Below are positions 63,133 through 64,000 of a stretch of 64,000 nt of DNA, piece by piece. The DNA lies in assembly GCF_900156205.1 (NCBI RefSeq), contig NZ_FTNA01000005.1, forward strand, positions 124,001 through 188,000. Direction: 5' to 3'. Each line of letters opens with the position of its first letter. Positions within the stretch are counted from its first letter, which is position 1. The notes beneath the pieces were generated by a model that worked only from the letters and a program-made list of their open reading frames with translations, had not been told where the DNA came from and did not search any database. The position numbers and the translations under genes are program-made. This stretch comes from Leptospira interrogans (GTDB lineage Bacteria; Spirochaetota; Leptospiria; Leptospirales; Leptospiraceae).

Positions 63133-64000
<868 letters not shown>

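Overview
The window is AT-rich chromosomal DNA from a spirochaete, almost certainly a pathogenic Leptospira close to L. interrogans. This rests on gene content (fused acyltransferase/glycerol-3-phosphate dehydrogenase, hisZ-purA, LpxI-LpxB, spirochaete-type lipoproteins, class III cyclase, short tail genes of a Leptospira type) and on long intergenic spaces full of short dispersed repeats built on TGTGGGAACTCCCACA-like palindromes. It is inferred from sequence reading alone; no database search was run.

Layout. 1-13.8 kb: Rieske oxygenase, an acyltransferase-GpsA fusion, hisZ-purA with an intrinsic terminator overlapping the purA stop, tRNA-Lys and tRNA-Glu, a 1.4 kb repeat-rich gap, then a leftward operon miaB-lptF/G-like-coiled-coil protein and a rightward pair (degenerate J-domain protein, Cys-rich YkgJ-like protein). 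13.8-15 kb: repeat-rich gap with a perfect-period 46-bp tandem repeat. 15-22.8 kb: sucCD (TCA cycle), then an envelope operon TolC-like/SH3 protein/FmdB-like/lpxI/lpxB. 22.8-30.8 kb: an ArsR regulator divergent from an SRPBCC protein with a clear palindromic operator between them, small ORFs, and a leftward operon uvrD/pcrA-TPR lipoprotein-AsmA-like protein-small membrane protein. 31-36.7 kb: Nudix hydrolase, MFS transporter, M1 aminopeptidase, secreted hypothetical. 37-46.7 kb: tRNA-Leu and scattered single genes (FAH family, DinB-like, ATP-grasp, adenylate cyclase, alpha/beta hydrolase lipoprotein) separated by 0.6-2.3 kb gaps carrying MITE-like repeats. 46.8-59.5 kb: a complete leftward contractile-phage-tail module with no head, packaging, integrase or lysis genes. 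61-64 kb: lysA-ispD leftward, and the start of a zinc-dependent phospholipase C-like gene running off the window.

How genes work together. lpxI and lpxB act in consecutive steps of lipid A synthesis and sit with a TolC-type outer-membrane protein; lptF/G-like permease serves LPS export. sucC/sucD form one enzyme. hisZ would partner a short HisG located elsewhere. The tail module is ordered neck/terminator, sheath, tube, frameshifted chaperone, tape measure, Dit-like, plug, hub, spike, gp25, baseplate J, tail protein, two fibres, fibre-associated protein.

The most interesting signals are the isolated tail module (tailocin candidate or prophage remnant), its +1/-2 chaperone frameshift, the two fibre genes sharing a near-identical 206-bp block, a five-copy 103-bp TA-flanked MITE family, a second repeat family with AACGTGAGTTCGG-like ends, the 46-bp tandem repeat, and the acyltransferase-dehydrogenase fusion with altered nucleotide-binding loop.
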